A stretch of DNA of 64,000 nt from a filamentous cyanobacterium ESFC-1 (GTDB lineage: Bacteria; Cyanobacteriota; Cyanobacteriia; Cyanobacteriales; Spirulinaceae). Positions 1-8,001 of this stretch are shown here, in pieces; positions within the stretch are counted from its first letter, which is position 1; every line of letters begins with the position of its first letter. The notes beneath the pieces are model-generated. The model saw nothing but the letters and a program-made list of their open reading frames with translations. It ran no database searches and was not told where the DNA came from. Both the position numbers and the translations under genes were made by a program. The DNA lies in NCBI GenBank assembly GCA_000380225.1, contig KB904821.1, positions 1,664,830 through 1,728,829 on the forward strand. The letters are read 5' to 3'.

Positions 1-293
1 GCACCTTTGGCCTCGCAGGGGCAGGGGCCAAACTCTTTCAAATCGCCACCGGAGACGCAACCGATACCCTCCAGTATCCCCTCCTCAACGGCGACATCAG
101 CGACATAAAACCCCTCCGCAAAAAGCTTTTACTCGATTTGCGCGATCTCGGTATTCCCCTCGATAACCTTGAAGGAATGACCCTCGGCCCCAGACTACCT
201 GATGGTAGTTCTACCCTACTCTTGATCAGCGATGATAATTTTAGTGACAACCAAGTGACGCAACTGCTGTTATTTAAGCTGATTGAGAACTAA
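1..293 (+). CDS. Esterase-like phytase-family protein, C-terminal end (partial)
   Basis: The frame is open from base 3 to a TAA at 291-293, giving the last 96 residues of a protein that begins outside the window. The conserved end reads NLEGMTLGPRLPDG, then LLLISDDNFS and QVTQLLLFKL. This matches the C-terminal blade of the 'esterase-like activity of phytase' family, secreted beta-propeller proteins that are usually attached to the cell surface. In the family the EGMT and SDDN motifs line the propeller centre. The enzymatic substrate cannot be told from this fragment. A heptamer repeat starts right at the stop codon. Confidence 0.75.
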   Translation, partial: TFGLAGAGAKLFQIATGDATDTLQYPLLNGDISDIKPLRKKLLLDLRDLGIPLDNLEGMTLGPRLPDGSSTLLLISDDNFSDNQVTQLLLFKLIEN

Positions 294-367
294 TGGTTGT
301 TGGTTGTTGGTTGTTGGTTGTTGGTTATTGGTTATTGGTTGTTGGTTATTGGTTATTGGTTATTGGT
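294..367. repeat. Heptanucleotide STRR array (TTGGTTG/TTGGTTA)
   Basis: About ten tandem copies of the 7-mer TTGGTTR fill the gap between the phytase-like gene's stop codon and the leader of the CpeT-like gene. The repeat would translate as a WLLVVGC pattern, but this is not a real protein. Here the TTGG strand is the sense strand of the downstream gene, opposite to the orientation seen before trpC and trmFO. Confidence 0.9.
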
Positions 368-432
368 ATAAACTAAAATTGACTCATTTTAAAGTTGTTA
401 ATTGTACATTTAACAAATCACAAAAGTTAAAA

Positions 433-1029
433 ATGTCTCACGCCACCGATATTAGAACATTGGCCCAATGGATGGCCGCAGATTTTAGCAATCAAGCTCA
501 AGCCTTTGAAAACCCGCCCTTTTTCGCTCATATTCGTGTTTGTATGCGACCTCTACCCCTAGATGTTCTCGATGGGGTTAGTTTTTTAGTTGAACAAGCC
601 TATGATTATGCGCTGAATTTTCCCTATCGTTTGCGGGCTTTGAAACTCATTCCAGTTAATGGCCACATTGAAATTGAAAACTACATTGTCAAAAACGATA
701 AAGACTTTTACGGGGCAACTCGCGACCTCCAACGTTTGCATCAAGTCAAAGCCGAAAATTTAGAAAAATTATGCGGCTGCAATATGGTTGTGGAGTGGAC
801 AGGACTGAGTTTTAAAGGACAAGTAGAAGCCGGAAAAAACTGTCGCGTGGTTCGCAAAGGTAAAGAAACTTACCTTGATAGTACCTTTGAAATTGACAGC
901 GAAAAGTTTATTAGTCTCGATCGCGGTCGCGATTTGGATACCGATGAACACCTCTGGGGGTCAATTGCCGGGCCTTTTTATTTTGTGCGTTGGGCGAATT
1001 TTGCTGATGAGGTGAAAATCCCAGTTTAA
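433..1029 (+). CDS. CpeT/CpcT-family chromophore lyase
   Basis: A 198-residue protein of the CpeT/CpcT family, which attaches phycobilin chromophores to a cysteine of phycobiliprotein beta subunits or helps that reaction; it would act in the cytoplasm on light-harvesting antenna subunits. Family features seen are the early LAQWMAADFSN segment, RVCMRPLP, the FLVEQAYDYALNFPYR block and a GCNMVVEW strand. The family is about 200 residues. The longer frame upstream only reads through the heptamer repeat (WLLVVG repeats), so I place the start at the ATG at 433. It converges on the peroxiredoxin gene across a terminator hairpin. Which phycobiliprotein it serves (CpcT, CpeT or a paralogue) cannot be decided here, because no antenna genes are nearby. 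Confidence 0.85.
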   Translation: MSHATDIRTLAQWMAADFSNQAQAFENPPFFAHIRVCMRPLPLDVLDGVSFLVEQAYDYALNFPYRLRALKLIPVNGHIEIENYIVKNDKDFYGATRDLQRLHQVKAENLEKLCGCNMVVEWTGLSFKGQVEAGKNCRVVRKGKETYLDSTFEIDSEKFISLDRGRDLDTDEHLWGSIAGPFYFVRWANFADEVKIPV

Positions 1030-1049
1030 GCTTTTATTACCCTGTCAAA

Positions 1050-1087
1050 AAAAGCAAAGGCGGACAAAAGTCTACCTTTGCTTAAAA
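1050..1087 (-). terminator. Hairpin between convergent genes
   Basis: A perfect 9-bp inverted repeat (AAGCAAAGG at 1052-1060, CCTTTGCTT at 1075-1083) lies between the stop codons of the CpeT-like and peroxiredoxin genes. On the minus strand it is followed by seven T residues, the form of an intrinsic terminator for the peroxiredoxin gene. Confidence 0.65.
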
Positions 1088-1105
1088 TCTTGCTAAACTT
1101 GATAA

Positions 1106-1540
1106 TTAACCCATCATTGCCAAGATATCTTGAGCATGAGAATCGGTTTTCACCGCAGCATCGACATGGGAAATCATACCCTTGTCATCAATAATGTAGG
1201 TGACGCGCTTGGAATAACCGCCTCCCTCAACATCATACGCCTTGGTGATTGCACCATCTTTGTCCGCAAGAAGCGTAAACGGTAAGCCGTATTTTTCTTT
1301 AAACTGTTTGTGGGAGGTTTCGTCATCCATGCTGACCCCCAAAACGACCATATCTTTTGCTTGATACTGCTCGTAGTTGTCCCGGAAGCTTTGGGCTTCT
1401 TTGGTACAACCGGGGGTGTCATCCTTGGGATAGAAATATAAAACAACAACTTTGCCAGCAAAATCTTTTAACGAAACCGTGTTTCCTTGGTCGTCAGTGG
1501 TTGTGAAATTGGGCGCTTGAATTCCTGAAGTTAAAGCCAT
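1106..1540 (-). CDS. Peroxiredoxin, PrxQ/BCP type, single-cysteine variant
   Basis: A 144-residue thioredoxin-fold peroxidase of the BCP/PrxQ group, which reduces hydrogen peroxide and alkyl hydroperoxides. The FYPKDDTPGCTKEA motif carries the peroxidatic Cys45 with Thr42 and Pro38. Most PrxQ proteins have the resolving cysteine five residues later; here that position is Gln50, and there is no other cysteine in the protein. It must therefore work as a 1-Cys enzyme that relies on an outside thiol. It is a single gene with its own downstream hairpin and has no signal peptide, so it is cytoplasmic. Confidence 0.93.
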   Translation of the reverse strand: MALTSGIQAPNFTTTDDQGNTVSLKDFAGKVVVLYFYPKDDTPGCTKEAQSFRDNYEQYQAKDMVVLGVSMDDETSHKQFKEKYGLPFTLLADKDGAITKAYDVEGGGYSKRVTYIIDDKGMISHVDAAVKTDSHAQDILAMMG

Positions 1541-1642
1541 TGTTCTAAAAAACTGTATTGATTAACGTCAAATCTGCGGTCTGTCTTCAGAAATTTTACA
1601 ATATTTTACAAACACCATAATTTTATTTTGTCTCAAACCACA

Positions 1643-2053
1643 ATGACCCCGGCTCAAACTTCCGAACTCAACTCCGTTGCCTATTCCGATCGCGCCATTA
1701 CCCGCGCCAATCGCGCTCTGAGGTGTCTTCCCTTTCGTTTACCCCTTTTTGCCACCATGCGGGATACCAGTGTCTCCCTCGCCGCGATCGCGGGGTCTGA
1801 GGGCATTCAAAATCAATATACCGAACGCTCCCTCCCCGAACTTTTAGCCGAAAACGATTTAACCTGGCTGATTCAAGTGGGAGTGTTGCGTCGAGAAGTA
1901 GACGGCCAGGGTATTACCGATAGTTTCCGCCTGACTCCCCTCGGTCGTCAATGCGTCGCTCAAGCTGTTGCGAATGGGGGTGTTTTTCCCCCTGCGACTT
2001 GGCGCGATCGCCTCTTAAACGCCCTCAATCGCTGGCTGCGCTTACCGCTTTAA
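1643..2053 (+). CDS. Conserved cyanobacterial protein, probably Npun_F0494 family
   Basis: About 136 residues from the ATG at 1643; a TTG at 1628 would add five residues. No enzymatic motif is visible. The central part (LPFRLPLFATMRDTSVSLAA, then PELLAENDLTWLIQVGVLRREVDGQG and DSFRLTPLGRQCV) looks like a small winged-helix or wHTH-like fold, with hydrophobic helices followed by a basic beta hairpin. From memory it resembles the uncharacterised Npun_F0494 family of cyanobacteria. A CCCTCACCCC hairpin element follows. Confidence 0.6.
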   Translation: MTPAQTSELNSVAYSDRAITRANRALRCLPFRLPLFATMRDTSVSLAAIAGSEGIQNQYTERSLPELLAENDLTWLIQVGVLRREVDGQGITDSFRLTPLGRQCVAQAVANGGVFPPATWRDRLLNALNRWLRLPL

Positions 2054-2078
2054 CGTATAAGAATAATCTTCTGCCCTC

Positions 2079-2112
2079 ACCCCAAACCCCTCTCCCACTC
2101 CGAGAGGGGCTA
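2079..2112. repeat. Dispersed CCCTCACCCC...GAGAGGGG hairpin element
   Basis: CCCCTCTCCCACTCCGAGAGGGG forms a short GC-rich hairpin after the Npun_F0494-like gene. The same element, preceded by CCCTCACCCCAA, recurs at 39013, inside each 106-bp repeat unit at 54.3-54.7 kb, and at 62688. It may act as a terminator. Confidence 0.6.
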
Positions 2113-2173
2113 AATTCAGAAACCCCAGTCTCTTCTGCAAAACCGGGGTTCTATGATTGATTTACGGAACAAT

Positions 2174-3328
2174 CTAACCTTGAGCAAACACCTTCGATGC
2201 GGCTGCGACTCCTGCACCCGATGTTGCCCCTTCGTAGCCTAATTCGATCAGGGTGGCTTCTAAAGCACCCATAGCCGTGAGGATATCGCGATCGCTCACA
2301 AAGCCTAAATGACCCACCCGGAAGATTTTACCTTTGAGTTCATTTTGACCGCCAGCGAGGGCAATATCGAACTTCTGGCGCATGGTTGAGCGAATCTTCT
2401 CGGCTTCGACATTGAGGGGGGAAACGGCGGTAACGGCGGTACTTCCGTGGCTGTCGGGGGCAAGCAACGGTAAGTTTAACGCCTTCATCCCGGCGCGAGT
2501 GGCATCCCGCAAACGAGCGTGACGAGCGAAAATATTATCTAAGCCTTCAGCCTTCATCATCCCCAAAGCCGCGTGTAAGCCAAACACCAAGTTAACCGGC
2601 GGGGTGAAGGGACTGCTATCTTTCTCTGTGGCTTTGCGATATTTGCCTAAGTCCAAGTAATAGCGGGGTAAATCGGCGGTTTTATAAGCTTCCCAAGCGC
2701 GGGGGCTGACGGCGATGAAACCCAAGCCAGGGGGAATCATGTAGCCTTTTTGGGAACCGGATGCGACGACATCCAAGCCCCACTGATCGATCGGAATGGG
2801 ATAAGCCCCCAAACTGGTGACCGCATCAACGATAATGAGAGCCTCACCGTGGGCTTTAACGTGTTTGTTAATGGTTTCGAGGTCATTGAGTACCCCGGTA
2901 GAGGTTTCTGAGTGGGTAAGAATGACCGCTTTGATTTGTTTTTCCGTGTCGGCTTCGAGTTTTTCGCGGAATTGTTCGGGGTCGAGGGGTTTGCCCCATT
3001 CGGCGGTAACGCGCTCGACTTGTAAGCCATAAGCTTCGCCCACTTCAGCCCAGCGATCGCCAAATTTACCATTACATCCGGCCAAGACGCGATCGCCTTT
3101 TTTCAAGAAGTTAATCATCCCCGCTTCCATGGCCCCAGTGCCACTCACGGTCAGCATCTGCACGTTATGTTGCGTTTGGTGCAACCAGTTCAAATCCGCC
3201 GTGACTTCGGCTTGTAGCTTGCTGTAGGGCTTACTGCGGTGACCAATGGGGTGTTGCGCCATGGCCAATAATACCTTTTCGGGTACCGGAGTCGGCCCGG
3301 GAATCATTAACTGATGCTTGCCTTCCAT
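2174..3328 (-). CDS. PLP-dependent class V aminotransferase (serine/alanine-glyoxylate type)
   Basis: A 384-residue fold-type I PLP enzyme of the alanine-glyoxylate/serine-pyruvate aminotransferase group. In older cyanobacterial annotation it is called the 'soluble hydrogenase 42 kDa subunit', a name now seen as misleading. Seen: the N-terminal IPGPTPVPEKV substrate motif, the SGTGAMEA phosphate-binding turn near 62-69, Asp168 in IIVDAVTS, and the Schiff-base Lys194 in SGSQKGYM. The C-terminal RVGHLGFVSDRDI is typical. Such enzymes handle glyoxylate from photorespiration, forming glycine or serine. Transcribed alone, with a heptamer repeat about 95 bases before the start. The exact amino donor is not decidable from sequence. 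Confidence 0.9.
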   Translation of the reverse strand: MEGKHQLMIPGPTPVPEKVLLAMAQHPIGHRSKPYSKLQAEVTADLNWLHQTQHNVQMLTVSGTGAMEAGMINFLKKGDRVLAGCNGKFGDRWAEVGEAYGLQVERVTAEWGKPLDPEQFREKLEADTEKQIKAVILTHSETSTGVLNDLETINKHVKAHGEALIIVDAVTSLGAYPIPIDQWGLDVVASGSQKGYMIPPGLGFIAVSPRAWEAYKTADLPRYYLDLGKYRKATEKDSSPFTPPVNLVFGLHAALGMMKAEGLDNIFARHARLRDATRAGMKALNLPLLAPDSHGSTAVTAVSPLNVEAEKIRSTMRQKFDIALAGGQNELKGKIFRVGHLGFVSDRDILTAMGALEATLIELGYEGATSGAGVAAASKVFAQG

Positions 3329-3424
3329 AAGAATTTGCTCCCTATAAAATTTACCGTCATAAAAATTTAATCAAAGCACGTTTAATCCTATATCAACCCG
3401 CGATCGCTCATCAAGAATTTGTTT

Positions 3425-3647
3425 TTGGTTGTTGGTTGTTGGTTGTTGGTTATTGGTTATTGGGCGGGGAAACCCCGCCCCTACAAGCCGATTGCCGATT
3501 GCCTACAGCACGCGCTGCCCAAGACCCACTGCCCAAAACACTGATTACTGATAACTGATAACTGATGACTGAAGAAACCCCCCGACTGCCGAGGAGCCGA
3601 TTGCTGATTGCCCCTTAGAAGCTGATAACTGATGACTGATAACTGAC
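3425..3647. repeat. Composite heptamer-repeat cassette (TTGGTTR - hairpin - GCCGATT - CTGCCCA - ACTGATR)
   Basis: In order on the plus strand: TTGGTTR units (3425-3463), a GCGGGGAAACCCCGC hairpin and CCCCTACA, GCCGATT copies, CTGCCCA-like units, ACTGATA/ACTGATG units, then a second GCCGATT and ACTGATR set. The last ACTGATR unit touches the stop codon of the DUF5340-like gene at 3648. The TTGGTTR end lies about 95 bases upstream of the aminotransferase start. Nearly all parts have 7-bp periodicity. Confidence 0.88.
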
Positions 3648-3908
3648 CTAACTCGGAGGGGGCAAAACTGAGTTGACTTGTTGAGTGACTTGATTAAGGG
3701 CCCAGCGATACTCATAAGGGATGTCGAGGCGATCGCAATGGGATTCGAGTTGTTTTTGTTGCGCGAGGGCTTTTCGCAACGTCGCGATTAACTGTTGGAC
3801 TTGAGCGCGAATGGCGGGGTTTTGACCCGCAGCAAAGGCGGTTTGACGCTCCAAAACTTGTAGTAACAGTTCATAGTGAATATGAGACGGTAAAGGAATT
3901 TGCTCCAT
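3648..3908 (-). CDS. Small conserved protein, DUF5340-like
   Basis: An 86-residue, mostly helical protein starting MEQIPLPSHIHYELLLQVLE and containing a QVQQLIATLRKALAQQK helix. I recognise it as resembling the cyanobacterial DUF5340 family, which has no assigned function. It lies 54 bases downstream of trpC on the same strand and is probably co-transcribed with it, although no link to tryptophan synthesis is known to me. Its stop codon directly abuts an ACTGATR repeat array. Confidence 0.65.
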   Translation of the reverse strand: MEQIPLPSHIHYELLLQVLERQTAFAAGQNPAIRAQVQQLIATLRKALAQQKQLESHCDRLDIPYEYRWALNQVTQQVNSVLPPPS

Positions 3909-3962
3909 AAAGCGATTTTATCGGCGAAAGAATGGGGAAACTCCCGTAAAATTTGGAAACCT

Positions 3963-4847
3963 TCACGCTGCAAATAAGTTCGCGATCGCCTGGGCTGGAT
4001 CGTCTTGTTTAACGAGAGATTCGCCAATTAAGACGGCTTTAGCTCCTGCTGCGCGGACTTGCTTGAGATCGTTGGCGGTGTGTAATCCTGACTCACTTAC
4101 AATTAAAATATCTTTTTCTTGTAATTGAGATTGTCGAGCCGCGAGTAAATTGTGAGTCGTGGCTAAATCCACCGAGAAGTTTTCCAAATTGCGGTTATTT
4201 ATACCTACTAGATTAACGCCTTCGATGGCTAAGACGCGATCTAATTCGGCTAAACTATGAACTTCGATCAAAGCCGCCATGCCCAAGCCTTGCAAAATTT
4301 TGAGAAAATAGCGTAAATCTTGGTCGCTGAGAATCGCCGCAATCAACAGCACCGCATCGGCTCCAGCGATTCGGGCTTTAAAGATTTGATAGGGGTAAAT
4401 AATAAATTCTTTGCACAACAAGGGCAAGTCTACGGCTTGACGCACTTGGGCTAAATATTCAAAGCTGCCTTGGAAAAACTCGCGATCGGTTAAAACTGAA
4501 AGACAACTTGCGCCCCCCTTTTCATAAGCTTGCGCGATCGCAACCGGATCGAAGTCTTCTCGAATCACCCCTTTACTCGGTGAGGCTTTCTTGACTTCGG
4601 CAATCAAGGCGGGTTGGGTTTTCTGGGCTTTGAGTGCGCCGATAAAGTCGCGCGGTGGTGCCAGATTAACTATTTGCTTGCGTAACTCTAACAACGGCAA
4701 GCGATCGCGCATTTGTTCGACCTCTACCTCTTTATGCCAGACAATTTTCTCTAGAATATTACGCGGCTCGGCATCCGGTACTTTGACTTCGTACTGCAAG
4801 ATGTCTACGTTGACATTCCGCGCGGGGGGTTTTCTACGAATTTGCAT
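3963..4847 (-). CDS. trpC: Indole-3-glycerol phosphate synthase
   Basis: A 294-residue TIM-barrel enzyme that closes CdRP to indole-3-glycerol phosphate in tryptophan synthesis. Seen: the [15 protein letters not shown] strand with catalytic Glu84/Lys86, LLCKEFII with Lys146, the [13 protein letters not shown] strand, [11 protein letters not shown], and the C-terminal SESGL and LIGESLVK phosphate-binding turns. The first 45 residues, including [21 protein letters not shown], are the extension normal in cyanobacterial TrpC. That fixes the start at the ATG at 4845-4847. The start is striking: the heptamer array ends only five bases upstream, so the mRNA leader is (CCAACAA)n followed by AAA and AUG, with no Shine-Dalgarno sequence. 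Confidence 0.97.
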   Translation of the reverse strand: MQIRRKPPARNVNVDILQYEVKVPDAEPRNILEKIVWHKEVEVEQMRDRLPLLELRKQIVNLAPPRDFIGALKAQKTQPALIAEVKKASPSKGVIREDFDPVAIAQAYEKGGASCLSVLTDREFFQGSFEYLAQVRQAVDLPLLCKEFIIYPYQIFKARIAGADAVLLIAAILSDQDLRYFLKILQGLGMAALIEVHSLAELDRVLAIEGVNLVGINNRNLENFSVDLATTHNLLAARQSQLQEKDILIVSESGLHTANDLKQVRAAGAKAVLIGESLVKQDDPAQAIANLFAA

Positions 4848-5128
4848 TTTTGTTGTTGGTTGTTGGTTGTTGGTTGTTGGTTGTTGGTTGTTGGTTGTTG
4901 GTTATTGGTTATTGGTTGTTGGTTGTTGGTTATTGGTTGTTGGTTGTTGGTTATTGGTTGTTGGTTGTTGGTTGTTGGTTGTTGGTTGTTGGTTGTTGGT
5001 TGTTGGTTATTGGTTGTTGGTTGTTGGTTGTTGGTTGTTGGTTGTTGGTTATTGGGCGGGGAAAAGAGCGCCCCTACACGCTCACTGCCCAAAAACTGAT
5101 AACTGATGACTGTTGACTGATGACTGAA
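4848..5128. repeat. Composite repeat cassette filling the lpdA-trpC spacer; 29 TTGGTTR heptamers
   Basis: The whole interval from the trpC start codon to the lpdA stop codon is repeat. Bases 4853-5055 are 29 tandem TTGGTTG/TTGGTTA units with no phase slip. Then come a degenerate copy of the GCGGGG...CGCCCCTACA element, CTGCCCA-like units, and ACTGATR units that end at the lpdA stop codon (5129). On the strand of both genes it runs from the lpdA stop to the trpC start. Confidence 0.93.
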
Positions 5129-6556
5129 TTAAACCGCCACTTTTGCCCGCTTGTAGGCTTCGTCAAGGACTTCGGAGAGGGTGGGGTGGGTGTGGACGTT
5201 GAAGGCAAGTTCTTGGACGGGTTTGCGCTCGGCGATCGCGTTGGCGGCTTCTTGGATCAGGTCAGAAGCGTGAATGCCGATAATGTGAACGCCGAGTAAT
5301 TCTCCGGTATCTTGGCGATAAATCACTTTGGCCATGCCGTCGGTTTCTCCTTCGGCTAACGCCTTAGAATTGCCCTTGAAGTAGGTTTTGACCGAGGCCA
5401 CCTCAAAACCTGCATTTTTGCCTAACTCTTGCGCTGAAGGCTCGGTAAGCCCCACATAGCTAATCTCTGGGTGGGTGAAGGCGGCGGCGGGGATGCTGTT
5501 GTAGTCTACGACTTTTTCGCGACCGCAGATGTTTTCGATGGCGACAATGCCTTGGGCTGAAGCGGCATGGGCTAACATCATTCTGCCGGTTGCATCCCCA
5601 ATCGCCCAGAGGTTGGGGACGGGTTTATTGTCTAACACCACTTGCATTTTGTCGTTGACTGCAATAAAGCCGCGACGGTCGGTTTGTATGCCAACATTTT
5701 CTAAGCCGATGTCTTTGGTGTAGGGAATGCGACCTGTGGCGATTAAACAAGCGTCTACTTCTAAGGTTTCGATGGTTTCTTTAGTTTTTGCGTCAGCGAG
5801 TTCGATTTTGACGGGATAGCCGGGGGTAACTTTTTTAGCCAATGTGCCGCTATGGGTTTCGATGTCGCGGGGTTTGATTAAAACTCGTTCGGCAATTTTA
5901 GCAATTTCGGGGTCGAAGCCGGGCATGAGGTTGTCGAGGGCTTCGATCATGGTAATTTCTGACCCTAGGGCTGAGTAAATATCGGAAAATTCTAAGCCGA
6001 TGTAACCGCTTCCCACAATGGCGATCCAATCGGGGACAGAGTTCAGTTTGATTGCGTCGTCGCTGGTGTAAACGGTTTTGCCGTCTACTTCTATACCGGG
6101 AGGGACGAAGGGAATTGAACCCGTCGATATAATAATATTTTCAGCCGAAAGGGTGCGATCGCCCTCGTCAGTTTTGACGGTGACTTTTTGGGGCCCGGCG
6201 ACTTTTCCCCAACCGCGAATGGTATCAACGCCAAGGCGTTTGAGGCTGTTGGTGAGGTCGCCTCTGATTTTATCGACTAAGTTACTAGCATGGGACGCGA
6301 TCGCCCCCGCATCTACGCCAATTTGACCGACTTGAATCCCCATGGCTGCCAAGTGATGCTGGTCTTGCAATTCTCGCACTCGTCCTGATGCAGCCAGCAA
6401 GGCTTTGGAAGGAATACAACCGCGATTGACACAAGTTCCCCCCATGTCTCCAGCTTCGATGATGGCTGTCCGCAAACCGCATTTTACCGCGTGTAATGCC
6501 GCCCCATGACCGCCAACACCCGCACCGATAATCACTAAATCGTAATCAAAACTCAT
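5129..6556 (-). CDS. lpdA: Dihydrolipoyl dehydrogenase
   Basis: A 475-residue FAD disulfide oxidoreductase, the E3 component of pyruvate dehydrogenase and possibly of the glycine cleavage system. Seen: the FAD site [16 protein letters not shown] (about 8-23), the redox pair Cys42/Cys47 in [16 protein letters not shown], the NAD site [13 protein letters not shown], the second FAD motif [13 protein letters not shown], and the catalytic His457-Glu462 of HTHPTLSE. Length and motifs are those of cyanobacterial PDH E3. No other PDH gene is near. The gene ends directly against an ACTGATR array, and trpC follows on the same strand after 281 bases of repeat. Confidence 0.96.
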   Translation of the reverse strand: MSFDYDLVIIGAGVGGHGAALHAVKCGLRTAIIEAGDMGGTCVNRGCIPSKALLAASGRVRELQDQHHLAAMGIQVGQIGVDAGAIASHASNLVDKIRGDLTNSLKRLGVDTIRGWGKVAGPQKVTVKTDEGDRTLSAENIIISTGSIPFVPPGIEVDGKTVYTSDDAIKLNSVPDWIAIVGSGYIGLEFSDIYSALGSEITMIEALDNLMPGFDPEIAKIAERVLIKPRDIETHSGTLAKKVTPGYPVKIELADAKTKETIETLEVDACLIATGRIPYTKDIGLENVGIQTDRRGFIAVNDKMQVVLDNKPVPNLWAIGDATGRMMLAHAASAQGIVAIENICGREKVVDYNSIPAAAFTHPEISYVGLTEPSAQELGKNAGFEVASVKTYFKGNSKALAEGETDGMAKVIYRQDTGELLGVHIIGIHASDLIQEAANAIAERKPVQELAFNVHTHPTLSEVLDEAYKRAKVAV

Positions 6557-6774
6557 CTTTGTTATTACTAATATTGTTGTCTGTCTACTAGCCGTAGTAT
6601 GCCATTCTGGTGACCTTGACTGGGAATGTCCCGATCAAAATCTTGTTGTCTGCCTTGAGCGACAAAATGAACTTAATAAATCGTCACCAGTTTTTGATTT
6701 AAACACATTACGGATTAGCGTGGAGATAGGGTGTGTCAGGGATGGGATGAGAGGAGCAACCAAAAAAACCCGTT

Positions 6775-6987
6775 ATGAATGAAGACCACGATAAAAACCG
6801 CGATGCTGCCAATCAGGAGTTTCGAGAAGCATTAGAACATCTGAAGTCTTTGCCTGAATCTGCTGATACTGAAACGGCTGAAACTCAAGCCAGCGATCCT
6901 CCGATGAATGTAGACGATCCGTTATGGGAAGACGCTTTAGCGGATATTGAGCGATATTTAGGCGAAAAAGACGAAAAAGATGATTAG
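6775..6987 (+). CDS. Small acidic hypothetical protein
   Basis: A 70-residue, strongly acidic, largely helical protein (Glu/Asp rich; DPLWEDALADIERYLGE near the C-terminus). It has no cysteine, no transmembrane segment and no domain I recognise. The GAGGAGC at about 6748 may serve as a distant ribosome binding site. It is followed by a GACAAAR array and then another unknown gene on the same strand. It is probably a real gene, judging from its codon use and clear stop, but no function can be offered. Confidence 0.55.
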   Translation: MNEDHDKNRDAANQEFREALEHLKSLPESADTETAETQASDPPMNVDDPLWEDALADIERYLGEKDEKDD

Positions 6988-7054
6988 ATGAACATTAACT
7001 TGGTTTGAGTTTTTCTAACGTCGAAAATCTACTAAGATTAACCAACAGTTCCCT

Positions 7055-7117
7055 GACAAAAGACGAAGGGCAAAAGACGAATGACAAAGGACGAAGGACA
7101 AAAGACGAATGACAAAG
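7055..7117. repeat. Heptanucleotide array GACAAAR/GACGAAR
   Basis: Nine exact-length 7-mers (GACAAAA, GACGAAG, GGCAAAA, GACGAAT, GACAAAG and so on) lie in the spacer between two plus-strand genes. The same family occurs at 10399, 13774 and 39366, each time within a few bases of a minus-strand stop codon. Here it is in the opposite setting. Confidence 0.85.
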
Positions 7118-7205
7118 CGAGTTTGATAAACTGGACAAGCGGGGAGATTTTGCCCATAATAAACCCAAAGCTGTTCCGTGGTGTCCTGCTACGTTTTTAA
7201 GATTA

Positions 7206-7778
7206 ATGGCTCAAAACAATCAGTCGCTACGCTTAGAGTTTAATCCCGATCGCAGCTATATTGCTATCACCTATGATGATTTAGATGTCGGGTATTGTAC
7301 GCCAGAATTTGCTTCGAGAATCGTTGAAACCCTCAACGAAACCGAACAACTGCGCGAAGATAACGAAGTATTAACCAAGGCGTTGCAGTTAGCCTGTTTA
7401 GATTTATTGAAACGCATGGGGAGTAATCCTAACCGCGTGAATAAACTCATGCAACGATATCTCGAACAGTCAAAACGCCCGGAACATGGGACGCGAGCCG
7501 TCGCGTTTTTGTTGCGCGATCGCCAACGAGAATTAGGGGTGAATGACCGCGAGTTTGTTTTCTTCTGCAATTCTTATCGCCTTTCTCCCCAAGAATTACG
7601 AGATATTTATCGGGGTAAAGATATCAGCGACGATCAGCTTAAAGTGCTGTCAAGAATTTTAGGGAAAAGTTATCAAGAATTAATGGAAGTCCGCGACGGC
7701 TTTAGTAATAATGAAATTGGGATGCTGGCCCGAATTTTGGGGACATCAACCAACGAATTAGCAACGCTTTTACAATAG
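7206..7778 (+). CDS. Conserved hypothetical protein, 190 aa
   Basis: No family is recognised with certainty. The N-terminal 40 residues (LRLEFNPDRSYIAITYDDLDVGYCTPEFASRIV) look like a small beta-rich domain. Next come a coiled-coil-like helix (EQLREDNEVLTKALQLACLDLL) and a helical C-terminal half with two similar blocks, SPQELRDIYRGKDISDDQLKVLSRILGKSYQELMEV and NEIGMLARILGTSTNELATLL. The paired ILG(K/T)S motifs resemble the turn of XRE-like helix-turn-helix units, so DNA binding is possible but unproven. The ATG at 7206 follows a TTTTTAAGATTA leader without a clear ribosome binding site. Confidence 0.65.
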   Translation: MAQNNQSLRLEFNPDRSYIAITYDDLDVGYCTPEFASRIVETLNETEQLREDNEVLTKALQLACLDLLKRMGSNPNRVNKLMQRYLEQSKRPEHGTRAVAFLLRDRQRELGVNDREFVFFCNSYRLSPQELRDIYRGKDISDDQLKVLSRILGKSYQELMEVRDGFSNNEIGMLARILGTSTNELATLLQ

Positions 7779-7860
7779 TTATTCTAAAATTGAAAACGAG
7801 ATCGCGGCTGTGGCTTCCCGACGGCAAATTTTACTTGCCTTCAGAAGCTCTATTCAATGA

Positions 7861-8001
7861 CCAATTACTGATAGAGATGTGGCGGCGGCTCAAGTGGTGA
7901 AAGAACGAGGATTAAATGCGGTCGGGCAGGCCGTATCAACGCTCGTCGAGGGTAAAGATAAGGGGCAGGAGTTTATACCCCTGCGCTTAGTCTCCCTGTG
8001 A
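7861..8001 (+). pseudogene. TnpB (IS200/IS605 family) 3' remnant
   Basis: From 7861 to a TGA at 7999-8001 the frame reads ITDRDVAAAQVVKERGLNAV and then a variable tail ending LRLVSL. DRDxxAAxxV followed by RGLxAVG is the third RuvC motif and C-terminus of TnpB, the RNA-guided nuclease of IS200/IS605 elements. A stop codon (7858-7860) precedes it, so only about 46 codons survive. It is followed at once by a right-end-like hairpin, and by glyS. A related relic is at 49866. Confidence 0.72.

Noticed and set aside
283-430. N-terminal extension of the CpeT-like protein with WLLVVGC repeats
   Set aside because: It is only the translation of the TTGGTTR array; the family starts at the ATG at 433.
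4853-5055. CRISPR array
   Set aside because: The repeats are 7 bases long and directly adjacent, with no unique spacers.
4842-5116. Repetitive hydrophobic proteins in several frames over the trpC spacer
   Set aside because: All frames of a 7-bp repeat are open without stops, so the long open frames are an artefact of the repeat.
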